Of a DNA stretch of 64,000 nt, positions 1 through 13,239 are shown piece after piece. Origin of the DNA: Trichopria drosophilae (taxonomy: Eukaryota > Arthropoda > Insecta > Hymenoptera > Diapriidae); NCBI GenBank assembly GCA_030407085.1, contig CM059585.1, forward strand, positions 89,728,501-89,792,500. The letters run 5' to 3'. The notes under the pieces were generated by a model, which saw only the letters and a list, made by a program, of their open reading frames with translations, was not told the origin of the DNA and searched no databases. The position numbers and the translations under genes were made by a program. Position 1 is the stretch's first letter. Each line of letters opens with the position of its first letter.

Positions 1-879
1 TTTGGTTCGCTCTAAAAGCCTGTGAGAGACGCAGGATTTTTTAATATTAATTAGCTATAATTATTAAAACTTGTATACATTCATTTTTGTTAATCATGTA
101 TAGGAAAAAATCTTTTTATGTTTGTTTTAATTAGTCTTTAATTTGATTTCGGAATAATTGAATTGGAACTATAGTTCTTCAACTTCTTTAAAGTATTTAT
201 ATAAAATATATATTTTCCACGTCTGTAATATATAAATTGTCAAAGAATGTCAAGGATTGCGAGAGAGAAAAAACTTCGTCAAATTCCTACGGAATTCATT
301 TTTTCATGGTAGGGACGTGTCTGTAGACATTAGCGGTTACCACCTGGCGAGATTACTTTTTAAAAGTATGCTCTTAGTGTACTTCCTCTTAAAACTTTGT
401 GATGAGGGAGAAATTATTTATAATGGGCCATCTTTATAACGATATATATTATTAATAAACATACATTGTATAGTTGTGCAACTTAAATTAATTACGTCAA
501 AGGTTAAGGCCGCAAATATTTATTTGTAAAAAGCAAAAAAGGATTGAACCTTTGGATGAACATCGTTGCATAGTTGTCTGCTGAGGAGCCAAAAGTGATA
601 GAAAACAACAATTTAATGGAAACATGATTATGTATTTAATAACATTGAAAAGTAGTTTTTACCAAAATTTCAAAACAATTAGTGGTAATATGTTATAACA
701 TATTGATAATTTTAGTCCTACAGGATTTATCCATGAAACTACCGACTAATATCGTCGAACCAAATTTATCTGTGACTAATTTTGCGTCACAATGGGATAC
801 ACGTCGTCCCACCAACATTTGCTTAATGCGAATCATGACATAAAGGGTTAGATCAGTATTAATCCAATTCTTTCACTTT
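1..879. other. AT-rich sequence, nothing recognised
   Basis: I see no supported gene. A perfect 18-bp palindrome (AATATGTTA/TAACATATT) lies at 687-704 but has no other context. The 60-codon open frame at 257-439 resembles nothing and is probably chance. Confidence 0.5.
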
Positions 880-939
880 TTAACCTTGCGCTCTTTAAAG
901 CATATGTTTTTATTTGTACGGAAAATAGCTGAAACTTGT

Positions 940-1170
940 TACTCTGTGGTTTTCGGGGTCGTTAATCACGTATCTAGTTTCCGATTTTCAGAACTGAACA
1001 TGGCGGATTCAAGATGGCCGACCGAAATCTAAAAATTAATTTCATCGAGGTGAAACTGGGTACTCGAGAGTTTTCGGGATCGTAGATTACGAATCTAATC
1101 TTATATTTTCAAAATTCAAAATGAGGAATTCAATATGACAGCCAAAATATAAACAGTTTTCAAGGTTGTA
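940..1170 (+). repeat. ~120-bp dispersed unit, two forward copies
   Basis: The landmark TTTTCGGG recurs at about 949 and 1071, a spacing near 121 bp. Each unit runs through a TTACGAATCT-like stretch, then TTCAAAATTC and ATGGCGGATTC. The family recurs across the window. Confidence 0.7.
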
Positions 1171-1279
1171 AAAGACGAACTATAAAATTTCAGCATTCGT
1201 GGCCGCTCTTTGAATTTGCTAAATTTTATCTTGAAAATGTAATATTATTCAGTATTCAGTTTGATTTCGGCCAAATAAC

Positions 1280-1590
1280 TTTTTACATTTCGGACCGTCA
1301 TGCTGAATTCGCTCGAAAATCCCCGAGTACCCCGTTTCACCTCGATCAAGTAAATTTTTACATTTTGGTCGGCCATATTGGATCCGCTATTTTGAATTTT
1401 TAAAATCTATGGCCAGGTTCGTAACCAGCAACCTCGAAAACTCCCGAGTACCGAGTTTCACTTCGATCATGTAAATTTTTACATTTCGGGCGGCCATCTT
1501 GGATCCGTCATTTTTAATTTTGAAATTCTGATGCCAGACTCGTAATCAGCACCCCGAAAACCTCCGAGTTTCTTGTTTCGTCTTATTTCA
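1280..1590 (-). repeat. ~120-bp dispersed unit, inverted copies
   Basis: These are the same units in opposite orientation. CTCGATCAAG at 1341 and its variant at 1461 are exactly 120 bp apart. Each is followed by GGCCATATTGGATCC-type sequence and CGAAAACTCCCGAGTA. They face the forward units at 940-1170. Confidence 0.75.
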
Positions 1591-1756
1591 ACGACGGCTT
1601 CTTTTCAGCATACATTCTTTGTAAAAAGACACGTAATTTTTATACATTGTTCGTCATTATAAACAATTTAACACAATAATTCATAATAAATAGTATTTTT
1701 TTTTAAATTTAAAAACATGTTATCGAAGTACGGAAGAAAAAATTTGCACTAAAATT

Positions 1757-2014
1757 CAATTGAGGCGTTGGGGTACAAAACCTGCCAAGTCCGTTTTATG
1801 CAGTTTTGAGAAAAACGCGGAAAACTGTTGGCCGCTAACATTGGAAAGATAACAGATTCATAAGTGTACATCTCACTTTTAAAGGCTAAACATTTTTGTT
1901 TGCATATGCACAATCTCTAAACATTTAAATAACTATACGTAATGTATGTTTATATGATTATCTCAGTTTTTATTTTTTTCGACTTGGCAGGTTTTGCACC
2001 CCAACGCCTCAATT
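1757..2014. mobile_element. MITE with ~34-bp TIRs, nested
   Basis: AATTGAGGCGTTGGGG followed by CAAAACCTGCCAAGTC at the left is repeated inverted at 1981-2014 with about one mismatch. The element is about 258 bp and has no coding capacity. It lies inside the piggyBac-like element 884-2087. The target duplication is not clear. Confidence 0.65.
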
Positions 2015-2199
2015 TTAATCTACTAAAATATAAAAAAAATGAATTACAAAAAGGTGTCCTACAGAAAGGGCACCGTGCTTCAAAGGGTTAAAAAATGAAG
2101 CTTTGTTAATTGTGACTTTTTAATTTTTACAAAAACATAATAAAATTCAACGATTTTTGGAAAATTAACGTATTTTAATAATACATGAATTATCGTCTT

Positions 2200-3150
2200 A
2201 TCCATGTTCGATCTGATTCACTATGGAGTCGGTCAGCCATCGGTATCTAAACAGCATTCGTTACAATCCTGCCTTTTCCATCACAGGTATTGTTTGGAAT
2301 GATTATAAGCAGCGTAAATAGGTCGCTTGTCGTAAAACTTTAATTTCCGGAGTCGTGTCGTTGTGAAAGCACAGTTGGAGACATGGCGGTCAGTCGTGGA
2401 TGCTTGTACCCGTCGAAGAGTCACCTACTCGGGTGGGCAATAAACGAAATGAAAATTATGCCATTCCGGTAGCGCCGGGTCGTAAATCGAACCCAATAAA
2501 ACGTCGGAGGCCCGTCGGTGGATAAAAGTGGCAAACGCGAGCACGCGCGATGCATATAAAAGATACATGGGCACTAATTCATCGCGACGATGATGACGAG
2601 AGGCGCGACAATGTCGTACTCTGCCGTATGTCGTAAACCCAGAGGAGTGCAGCAGGTAGTTTATGTTCCCGATCGGCTATCGTTTATCGCTATCGCGCAT
2701 CTAGACATAAGCGCATGCATAAGCAGAGTCGTAAACTTAGCGGAATGAGATTGAATTTGACGAGAAGCGCCTCCGCGCTCGTTCGCGACGTCGCTTTTTA
2801 TAATCTCGCTCCACGCCGGGCATAAACCCGAGGGTACATACATATATATATATACATGCTAAACCCGATGCGGCCGTCGGCCGGTTAACGCGATAAATCA
2901 TTCCTCGTGTTTTATTGGCCGTATATTTTGAAATATATTAATTTCATTGACTCGGTAATTTTGTTTATTCCTGTGTATGCGATTGGAAGTGCTTTTTTTT
3001 AGGCTTCGGAATCCCTCGCTCGCCTCCGTAACTCGCCCGTGTTTTACGGCCGTTTTCATTACCTGGCACTTCCGTCCGTAACGCGGAGCTAATCTCTTTC
3101 GAATTTATCCAACTGCCATCGGAATTCAGCATATCGATTGCGTCTTCGTT
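2200..3150. promoter_or_regulatory. CpG-rich candidate enhancer with Cdx/Abd-B-type motif cluster
   Basis: The block is clearly richer in G+C and CpG than its flanks and has no credible long frame. The 8-mer GTCGTAAA occurs at 2329, 2479, 2630 and 2728, always on the plus strand, with GCAATAAA at 2437 and CCAATAAA at 2493. Published in vitro specificities of Cdx and posterior Hox homeodomains include both GTCGTAAA and GCAATAAA/CCAATAAA. A minus-strand TGATTTATCG at 2892-2901 fits an Exd-Hox composite site. Enhancer function is inference. Confidence 0.4.
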
Positions 3151-3442
3151 TTCTAATGCATTCGTTAATTGATATCCTGTATCTGCTTGTCATGTTACTG
3201 TAATTCCTAACGAAACAGAATTATTCGAAGTATTATTAATTGTAACATTGACCTGGTATAACGGATTTCCTACGATTATTAGATTCATTTTCTGATGAAT
3301 ACATGAAATCTTTTATGATGTATGTACTTTAGGTATAAATGATCATGTTTTCCAGAAAACATCAGCGGTTTTAAAAATCAGTTTTTTTTTGTATTTGTCC
3401 TCATCTTACCCTCACTTTTAGTAAACTTAAAGTTGGTGATTT

Positions 3443-3604
3443 TGGGTAGAGCCGGTCTAATTGGACTTGTGTTGAGACCGTCCTCGATTTATCTTGTTAC
3501 GATTGTCAGTAAATTGAATACTGAAGAGGGCTGTAATCAACGACCGAATCGTCAACTCGTTTACAGTTTTTAAAACCAAAGTCCAACTAGACCGTCTCTA
3601 CCCA
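3443..3604. mobile_element. Short MITE with ~26-bp TIRs
   Basis: TGGGTAGAGCCGGTC at 3443 recurs inverted at 3579-3604 as GACCGTCTCTACCCA, with the TIRs matching over about 26 bp. Total length is about 162 bp with no coding capacity. Confidence 0.6.
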
Positions 3605-4079
3605 CAAACGTCGTAAAAGTACAGTAAAATCGAATCTGCGCTTATAGGTTGGGTATTTAGGTATTTCAGGTTATATACTTTAGTCTCGCCGTCAACCAGC
3701 AATATTTCAATAGATAGAAGTGGAAATCGATTCACATTCGATAAAGTCGAACATTGCTAAAAAATCACTATAAGAAATTGAGGTGTGGTGTCCGTTTTGT
3801 AGCAATTGTAAAAACTTAAAAGTTTACAACAACATAAATTGTAAAACAATTGCATTGTACATACTCACAAACAACCCTACCCAAGTGTTCCTTTTAGATT
3901 CGATTGAAATATCAAACATGAATTTTTTTTATATTGTTCCCTTCAAGTGGTTTAGATCAAAACCACCTTGATATTTCTTCACCTAGCTACCAACTGCCAG
4001 TAAACAATCAATAATTAAGACAATTGCAAGCATTTCATTTATAGTTTTTTTAGTCGCTAAACATATATTCAGTGTGATA
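3605..4079. other. AT-rich sequence with one further GTCGTAAA motif
   Basis: A fifth GTCGTAAA occurs at 3610-3617, about 0.9 kb beyond the main cluster. Nothing else is recognised. The 62-codon frame at 3783-3971 resembles no protein I know. Confidence 0.4.
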
Positions 4080-4345
4080 TTTTTAAAATTCATAATGACG
4101 GTCCCCAATACCGGATCAACAATAGAAAATGTTAGAAAATCGGGACTTAGGTGTTTTGTTGTCGCTGAAGACTAATCTAGTATCAGATTCTCAAAACTTA
4201 AATGACGAATCCATTATTGAATCACAAATTGGAAATAATAGGCAACTTACACTAACATCGTAACTCGAATAACTTCGCGATTGAGTAATACAAATTTGGT
4301 GTCAGATTCTCAAAATTCAAAATAGGGGATTCCGTCTGGCTGATT
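4080..4345 (+). repeat. Degenerate ~120-bp dispersed units, two forward copies
   Basis: Two diverged units carry CAGATTCTCAAAA followed by a TTCAAAAT-like stretch (about 4190 and 4305). They match the dispersed family at 940-1170. Confidence 0.45.
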
Positions 4346-4441
4346 AAATATTGCCAATGTTAGCGAATCATGTGGATAATCGATGATAAGATATTTTTGG
4401 TTACTAAATGCTATTCGGATTTATATTTTGTAATCTTTTCC

Positions 4442-4660
4442 TGGTACGGATTTAATCGATATACAAGTTCTGCAGTACCCGGCGTGAGTTTTTCTGCAGT
4501 ATTCCTCACGCCATTGCACACCCGAATGTGGGTACTTCTTAAAAAGTCAGCTGCAGCCGCAACGAAGGGTGCTTACAGGTTCTATGCATGGGCCCTTCGT
4601 AAATGGCGACGATACATCCGATAATATTACTGGTATACCTTTCGAAAGACTACTTCCTCT
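4442..4660 (+). mobile_element. 5' part of an LTR, truncated
   Basis: This is homologous to the solo LTR at 26032 and the LTR start at 63714. It begins TGGTACGGA (TGTTATGGA in the solo LTR), keeps AATCGAT, the stem-loop region 4474-4536, and the GGCCCTTCG ... GGCGACGAT block. Similarity fades after about 4650, just before the fold-back at 4706. No internal retrotransposon sequence follows. Confidence 0.6.
4474..4536 (+). promoter_or_regulatory. Conserved LTR stem-loop, copy A
   Basis: The outer stem AGTACCC (4474-4480) pairs with GGGTACT (4530-4536). The inner stem GGCGTGAG (4481-4488) pairs with CTCACGCC (4505-4512). Both stems are perfect and differ from the other two copies by compensatory changes. 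Confidence 0.6.
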
Positions 4661-4705
4661 CAAAAAAAAAATTGAATTCTCGTATTCCGATGTATTTTTG
4701 CCCCC

Positions 4706-5649
4706 TGATCACGAATATAATAATAAAAAGTGGCGGTCGGACAAACTGAAGCCGCCATCTTGAAATACAGGCCAAAAATCGTGTATTTTTTCAGTTTTTT
4801 GAGTTTATTTTGAAAAGTATAAATCGTATGAAAGAATGTTTCAAACAAAAAATATAGAGCGCAATTCTCCACAAAAAAGGTGATATACATTTTCCCCCTA
4901 ATGTGAACGATAAGCTCGAAAATAAGCGACGAAAGTGGGCATAGTGTGTTTCTGCAATGTATAGGATGTTCAAAAATTCCGAACGCTGCAGAAAGGGGAA
5001 TTTTCACGTTGTTCAGAAGAACGCCGTCACGTGGGTTCAATTGTCACCAATATTTGTAAGGTTGGAGGTTAGGCTAGTACAAAAATGGGGGTCTGGGGGG
5101 CGGAGCCCCCCAGGACGCAGGCACCCCCGCGACTGACGCATTTTCGAATTGATAGAAATAATCAATTGTATATTCTGAAGTCAATGCGTGAACCTCGGGG
5201 GTGCCTGCGTGCTGGGGGGTTCCGCCCCCCAGGCCCCCCTTTTTTATACTACCCTAACCTCCAACCCTGCAGGTATGGGTGATAGGCGAACTCAAAACCA
5301 TGTATCCCGCAACATGCAAGAACAACTGGTACCAGGAATTTCGCATACGTAAAGTTGCTACGAGACAATGCGAGTATAATCAACGCACGGACTTTAAGAA
5401 AATACATCACGCCCACATTCGTCAATTATTTATGAGCTTACCGTTCATATTAGGGGAAAAATGTATAAAACCTTTTTTGTGCAGAATTTTGCGCTCTAAA
5501 TTTTTTATTTGAAATATTTTTTCATACGATTTGTACTTTTCAAAATAAAATCAGAAAACTAAAAAAATACACGATTTTTGGCCTTTATTTCAAGATGGCG
5601 GCTTCAGTTTGTCCGACCGCCACTTTTTATTATTATATTCGTAATCAGT
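4706..5649. mobile_element. Fold-back element with ~245-bp arms
   Basis: The left arm 4706-4955 and right arm 5405-5649 are inverted copies; CTGATCACGAATATAA at the left edge mirrors TTATATTCGTAATCAG at the right edge. Both arms contain an AAGATGGCGGCTTCAG-like stretch. Frames read across the arms (for example 4660-5040 minus) are by-products. A second, GC-rich palindrome lies between the arms. Confidence 0.7.
5060..5270. repeat. GC-rich nested palindrome
   Basis: GGTTGGAGGTTAG at 5060 mirrors CTAACCTCCAACC at about 5254-5266. Inside are TGGGGGG-CGGAGCCCCCCAGG and its partner, then ACGCAGGCACCCCC and GGGGGTGCCTGCGT. Arms are about 80 bp around a ~40-bp AT-rich centre. It is far more GC-rich than its surroundings, so it probably came from a separate insertion. 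Confidence 0.7.
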
Positions 5650-7549
<1,900 letters not shown>

Positions 7550-9000
7550 GTGAAGTGAATTTGTGGCTCGTTATCTTCCGTTACTGAAAATTCCTCACCA
7601 GTGACTTATCCGTTCACCCGAAGAAGATCAAATAAGTCGACGAAAAAAGAGCGAATCCCCTTTTCGGAATGTGTGCAATGTCCGATCGGCCACTAGCACG
7701 CGAGGAAAAATTCCTGTGTATCATTCAGCCCGGTGGAAAAGTAAGATCCCCAGAGAAAAAGGAGATCGAGGAGCACGGATAACGAACGATCTGACGGACC
7801 TCCAATACGTGAGGCAATCCGATCGTTATTTTTTTTATCATTCACGCGGCACTTCGTCTAATAAGAGGATATTTTTTACGTCTGGTACCGTTACTTTAGG
7901 ACCAGAAGTTCCTCCTCGCGTTAATCGATGCTATGCGAGCGTTAATGGGTTTTGCGTGTGTGTAGCCTTGGAGTTTGGGATTTCCGTATTGTTCTTTCAA
8001 TTACATTCGTTCAATTTTCCACTTATAAATAAACCCAGTCGAAGAAATACACTTCGTTGCTTTTTGCTACGATCTACTTAATTATTTAAAAAAAGGTTAC
8101 TCGGAGCATGTCGGGGTTGCATATGACGAGTCCACCCGGTATACTTGGGACGAAACGTTGTGGCGAAATTTGTATGACGCGCGCTCATGGCGTATACCCA
8201 TGGCGCTATATGCATTGGTGCGACAATTATTTAAATAATGTGTGCGTGCGCCTATACACGTGTTGTGTCGGTATCGCGAATGCTTGAAGTCGTTATATGC
8301 GTCGGAGTTACGTACCTGGCCCAATAGCGATTTTCACGAACTCGAAGTTTTCCGAACACAAGTCACGCTTCTCCCCACTATTGCTCACTGGTCATTCGCA
8401 ATCGTTTTCTTCATCAAGACGGACACACGTAGGACAGTTTTTCGCTAATCATTCTGGACTCGGAGGTTTGAAAATGCATTCTCCAAAGACAGTTTCCATC
8501 TGTGACGATAGTTGCTTGGAAGAAAAGAGGCTGATCATTGCTGAGAGAAGGCGAACATCAATTCTGAATGCACCTACCGAAGGGTTCCCTGTGCCGGGAC
8601 ATTAGAAACAATCTTACCCTTCGGCAAGATTTAAGGTAAATCTTCTCCTCTTTCAACCTAATGAGATAACCAGACTCGTCTCATATGTCGCTCACGTCAT
8701 TTTATCTTTTTTTGTGATTGGAAACGACCTCATTCTGGAACCACGCTGTACAAATAATGGAATGACGCTATCCTCAAATTTCTCCGCCATCTTTGAGAAC
8801 GTCGATCAACTTCGGACATGACTTCTCGGTAAGCGAGATATCCATTGTCGATCTGCTTCAAATTCGACGGCGGAAGTTTGGTTACGGCATCTTCGAACAC
8901 CGATCAACAAAAAATCGACGGATAAATAGGCCGAGTACACGGATTTTGTGAAAAGGTGACAATAATTCATTTCGGGCTGTCTCTAATTTCGTCGGATATC
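7550..9000. other. GC-richer block, possible conserved noncoding DNA
   Basis: Base composition rises relative to both flanks. The longest frame, 7671-8081 (+, 136 codons), has no recognisable domain. CATGGCGTATA and CCATGGCGCTATA form a local direct repeat near 8187-8210. I treat the block as noncoding, possibly regulatory. Confidence 0.25.
7985..8085 (+). repeat. Diverged direct repeat, copy 1
   Basis: About 90 bp including AGTCGAAGAAATACACTTCG and CTACTTAATTA are repeated in diverged form at 9395-9480 in the same orientation. Confidence 0.5.
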
Positions 9001-9394
9001 TTTTATGATTTTGCGTTAATAAATGAACAATCGCGGTTTTTTGTTGTCGTATTACCAGTGAGTTACTTTAAATAATTATTTTCTTCATACGTGCGGTTCT
9101 CTGTATTAAGTTGACTACCTAAAATATGTCTCTGGTTTTATTTGATATAATAAAAATGTTGCAACGTGGACTATTTAGAATACTCATTTTTGCACATATT
9201 GTGACCAAATAGGGAGACTGCTTTAGTTATTAAATTAGGATTTTAAATTCTATATATCTGGCAGAAAATTGAAAATGCAATAGCGATAATATTAAAATAT
9301 ATTACAGTCTTTATATATTATCATAATTACGTTGTTGAAATCTTCAGCCCATTGTTCATTTATTGTATTACCTTTTCCTGTGAGATACTGCTAC

Positions 9395-9480
9395 ACCGCG
9401 ATTTCATCAATTTTCACTTATTTGTTACATATAGTCGAAGAAATAAACTTCTTTGTTTTTGCAACAATGTACTTAGTTAC
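9395..9480 (+). repeat. Diverged direct repeat, copy 2
   Basis: This carries AGTCGAAGAAATAAACTTC and TCAATTTTCACTTA, matching copy 1 at 7985-8085. Origin unknown: a transposon remnant or a local segmental duplication. Confidence 0.5.
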
Positions 9481-9549
9481 CATATAAATAAACCTAATTC
9501 TTCTAATATGTAAACGTAAAACAATTTGAAAACAACGAAGTAAATTCTG

Positions 9550-10072
9550 TTTAAATTAATTAGTAAAAATTAGAGAAAATTAACTCGGTTACTAATAATT
9601 AGTAGAAAACTACTAATTGAAAGAGTAGCTTTCATCGTCCAAAAAGGCATTTAACTCGGATTAAGATGTTGATTTTAGTATTCAAATTTTGAGAGCAACC
9701 AATAAATCACTGTAAATGTGACCAATAAAATTGATTGTTAAAAGCTAATGAAGAATATTTGAGTGTGCACTACTTAGATATGTTTTATACGAGTATTAAA
9801 CATAACTTGCCTTCGTTGACGCATGTTTTACTATTACCAATAATAGTATCTAATGCCATTTGCGTAGATTTGCATAGTTCAGTAGTGGTATTAGGCACTC
9901 CCTTCCGATGCTGAACAACTGATCTTTTTTCGTCTTTCTATAACTTTCAAAATTTGAATTAGTCAAATTTTTACTAATTCAGTTAGTAGAACAACTTTTG
10001 ACTAATTAGTAATTTTTTACTAATTGTTAGTAACCGAGTGTTCTCTCATTCAATTAGTAGAATTTGTTTAAC
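9550..10072. mobile_element. MITE-like inverted repeat rich in ACTAATT motifs
   Basis: TAACTCGGTTACTAA near 9590 mirrors TTAGTAACCGAGTG near 10027, inside arms of about 80-90 bp. Both arms contain many ACTAATT/AATTAGT motifs. No coding sequence lies between them. The exact termini and target duplication are not clear. Confidence 0.5.
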
Positions 10073-10917
10073 GATTCGTGCGAAACGTTATTACAGGTAA
10101 GTGACTAACACAGAGACTACATGATCCATAATATAAATGAAATTTGCGTACGATGATTGATTGTTATCTTGATTTATTATGGGAGAATTATTGTGTACTA
10201 TTTACAGACATATTACACTATTTCACGATAATGGAGTTTCAAATTTTGATTAAAAATTAAAAGAACATTAGCCTGCGAAAATTATGGGTTTCAAAAACGC
10301 AACAATAAACCTACGTTATGTCAGCAATAGGAAAATAGGCAGACATTTTCGAGAAATACGTGCGGTATTTTACGTCGTCTAAAATTTAAAGTCAGTATTC
10401 TTCCTTCCCATGCGTAATTTTCACTCATTCATTCTTTCGAGGATAAATTCTAACTGCATAGTTCATAATGATGCTGCCTGGTTATATTATACCTAATAGA
10501 TAACTTCCTTGTATGACCTGATGAAATACGTCCTTCAATTTGTGTAACATCCTCCGCACTAATAAATTATCTTTATTTATTGCACTGAAATGTGTAGTTG
10601 TTAATATAAGATATGTTGATATATATAACTTGATGCTGTTCGACGTGTACTACGTAGATACCCAGAACCAAAAATTCTGGGCTCAAGAAAATAGTTATTT
10701 GAATAGTACACTGAAAAAAATTTACTTGACAAATTCAATTAGCAATGAGCATTTGAGTCGAGAATGGTTAAAAGAAATACTTTTTTTGTTAGTATAACTT
10801 TGTTGGTGTAGTTAATTCTAATATTTTTACTTAAGTTCATATTGTTTACCCAGTAAACGAAGAAGTATTCCGAATGATTGGAGATCAAGAAATGCCATAT
10901 GTTGATACCAATAGCTA

Positions 10918-11326
10918 CACTAAAAATAATTCAACAAAAAAAATTTCAGAAAAATTCTTAGTTCGTTTGTCTACTTTTTAACTACGCAGAGTAGTTCAAT
11001 ACGCTTTAAGAAAAGTATCTTATATCAAGTTCTAAGTTGCAGTTACTACCGTAAAAAAGTTAAATTAACTAAAAATGTAGTTCTGCGGAATTCAATTAAA
11101 AATATATCACTCCAGTATGTTTTTAGTGTACTAGGTAGTTCGACTCTAAAAAATGATTTTAAATGTAGTAGAATTAACTGCCAAAATGTCGTTTCTATAA
11201 ATATATATTTTTTTTATTTAACTCTTTTATGGTTGTAATTATAACCTATAAAATTCCGTTGAGGATCTATTGAAATACTTTCAGTAGTTAAAAAGTAGTC
11301 AAATCAATTAAGAATTTGTTTAAGTG
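10918..11326. mobile_element. TA-flanked MITE, ~409 bp
   Basis: TA|CACTAAAAA at 10916 faces AAGTG|TA at 11327-11328. About 70 bp of each arm correspond, including TCTACTTTTTAACTAC. A second possible right end, TTTTTAGTG|TA at 11130, suggests a nested or composite structure. Confidence 0.5.
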
Positions 11327-11329
11327 TAG

Positions 11330-13239
11330 TAAGTAAAACATTTACTTGTGTTAAGAATATATATTTTTGTGTTGTACAAATGTTTCTTCTTTGTAGAAAA
11401 TCAGACTTATTTTAAGATAGTATTTTCTTACGTCAAGTAAACATCTATTTGAATTTACACATTTTGTTCATTGTAGAGAAGCTTCTTTTTACATGCAACC
11501 ATTGAAAGAATTTATTGACAATAAACTTTTTTTAGTATAAGTAATAAATATTGTAGCTTTATTCGTGAAAAAGTAGTATTTAAAATATTACCGGGCAAAC
11601 TTGGTAAAAGTGACAACTTTGCGATATTTTAAACCTTGATGTATCCTACATATGATAATTGAAAAGTATCAAGACTGCTGCTATGTAGATTTAAACAAAT
11701 TATTCAAGTAAATTATTGATTTTCTCTTAAAAGTAAGCATGTTTCGAAGGCATTGAAAACAAATATTAAAAGTTTAAAAATTAAGTTTGCAGCTGCTGAA
11801 TCGAAATAAACAGCAAATATTAAATTACTCGTGCTCGGCCACGAAACTCGATATTTATTATAAAATCATATTTACTACAATTAAATCCTTTTAACAGTGC
11901 GATGGTAATGGTTCGAAAAAAATACATTTATATCATATAGAAATCTGATATAGATCTTCTATATTCGTGAATATTGATAAATTTCGTATGCAAAAATCAT
12001 TGGATTGTAAAATTTGCTAAAGGGGAAAACCAATAACTCTTTCTTAACGAGTGAATATTTTATTTCATTAAACTAAATTTGACATAAATTATGGTTAGAA
12101 TAAAAAGCACCGCTGGAAATAATTTTCTCTCTTTCTCAAAAATCTGTTTTTACTCTAGAAAATTTAGGAAATCGTCGATCAATTATTGATAATGGTAGTT
12201 CTTTTGCGGTGAATATATATTTATAGTCACCCGATTCTATCACTACGGGACAATAAATGCTATTTGAGGTAATTTTTATGTATATTTTTATTTTTACAAC
12301 ATAATTCTACATTTTTTATGTCAATTTTATTGCTTTCAGCGAATTTTTTGGGACTTTAATAAAAAAGGTCCGCAAACCTGTCCTCTTGAATTTCGTAAAA
12401 ACAAATTTTAGTACTCTTTAATACTGGCTTGTTAACTGAAATAATCGCTTCATCCCCTTACAGAGAAAATTAACTTGTAATAGAAAAATTGACTAAAATT
12501 GTTATAAGTAATAAAAATTTGTCACTCAAAAGTTTAGGTATTTTTCGAGCTTTTTTGTTTTAGAAGTTTTTCTCTATCGATTATAATTTTCACGTTATGA
12601 TCGATTAAAAAATATTTGATTTCAATTTGTTCGTATATTCTTATTGCAATAACTTTTAAACAAATTAATATTGTAAGCTACAACTTGGCAGAAATGCTTA
12701 TCTTTGCGTCTGCCACAAGTATTCTACTGTAAAACAAAATCTGGAACCCAACTCCAAAACGTGGGTGATTTAACTTGGAATGACCCAGGTGCTTACATAT
12801 TTTACATCTTTAAAATGTATAATTCATATCGAAGGATACGATCCCATTTTTAGTACTGTATATTCTAAAGTATTATGTAAAATATTTTACAAGGAGTTAA
12901 ATACTCTTCAAAAGAAGAGGTGAACTGCAGTTTACTAAAATATTTACAATGCTTCTAAAAAACATTACTTTGATATTATGTCATTTTTTCGAAATTAGTA
13001 AAGATCTGTTTGTTATTAATATATCTGTGTCAATCAAGCCTGGATGGTAATTTTTCTAATCAAAATGCTCTATATATCTGATAATTTGTTCTGCTGTATA
13101 TTATATAATTTTAATAAATAGTTGTTGTCAGAATATACATATAAATTAAATAATCATATTCTTCGTAGTAAGCAATGAACTACAGAGCACATATTTTATT
13201 GAAACAATGCAATTTTTTAAATTGATTCCTATCAAAGTG
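11330..13239. other. AT-rich sequence, nothing recognised
   Basis: High AT content and frequent stops in all frames. I see no gene, clear repeat pair or regulatory cluster. Confidence 0.5.

Larger units (their letters stand above)
884..2087. mobile_element. piggyBac-like non-autonomous element with ~120-bp repeat arms
   Basis: A TTAA flanks both ends (880-883 and 2088-2091). The left terminus begins TTAACCTTGCGC and the right one reads, inverted, TTAACCCTTTGAAGC. TTAA duplication with C-rich termini is typical of piggyBac-type transposons. No transposase is present. The left part carries two forward ~120-bp units (about 940-1170) and the right part inverted units (about 1280-1590), so the element is a large interrupted inverted repeat. 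A smaller MITE sits near the right end. The left subterminal sequence is homologous, inverted, to the sequence ending at 48763, which supports it as a true terminus. Confidence 0.6.
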
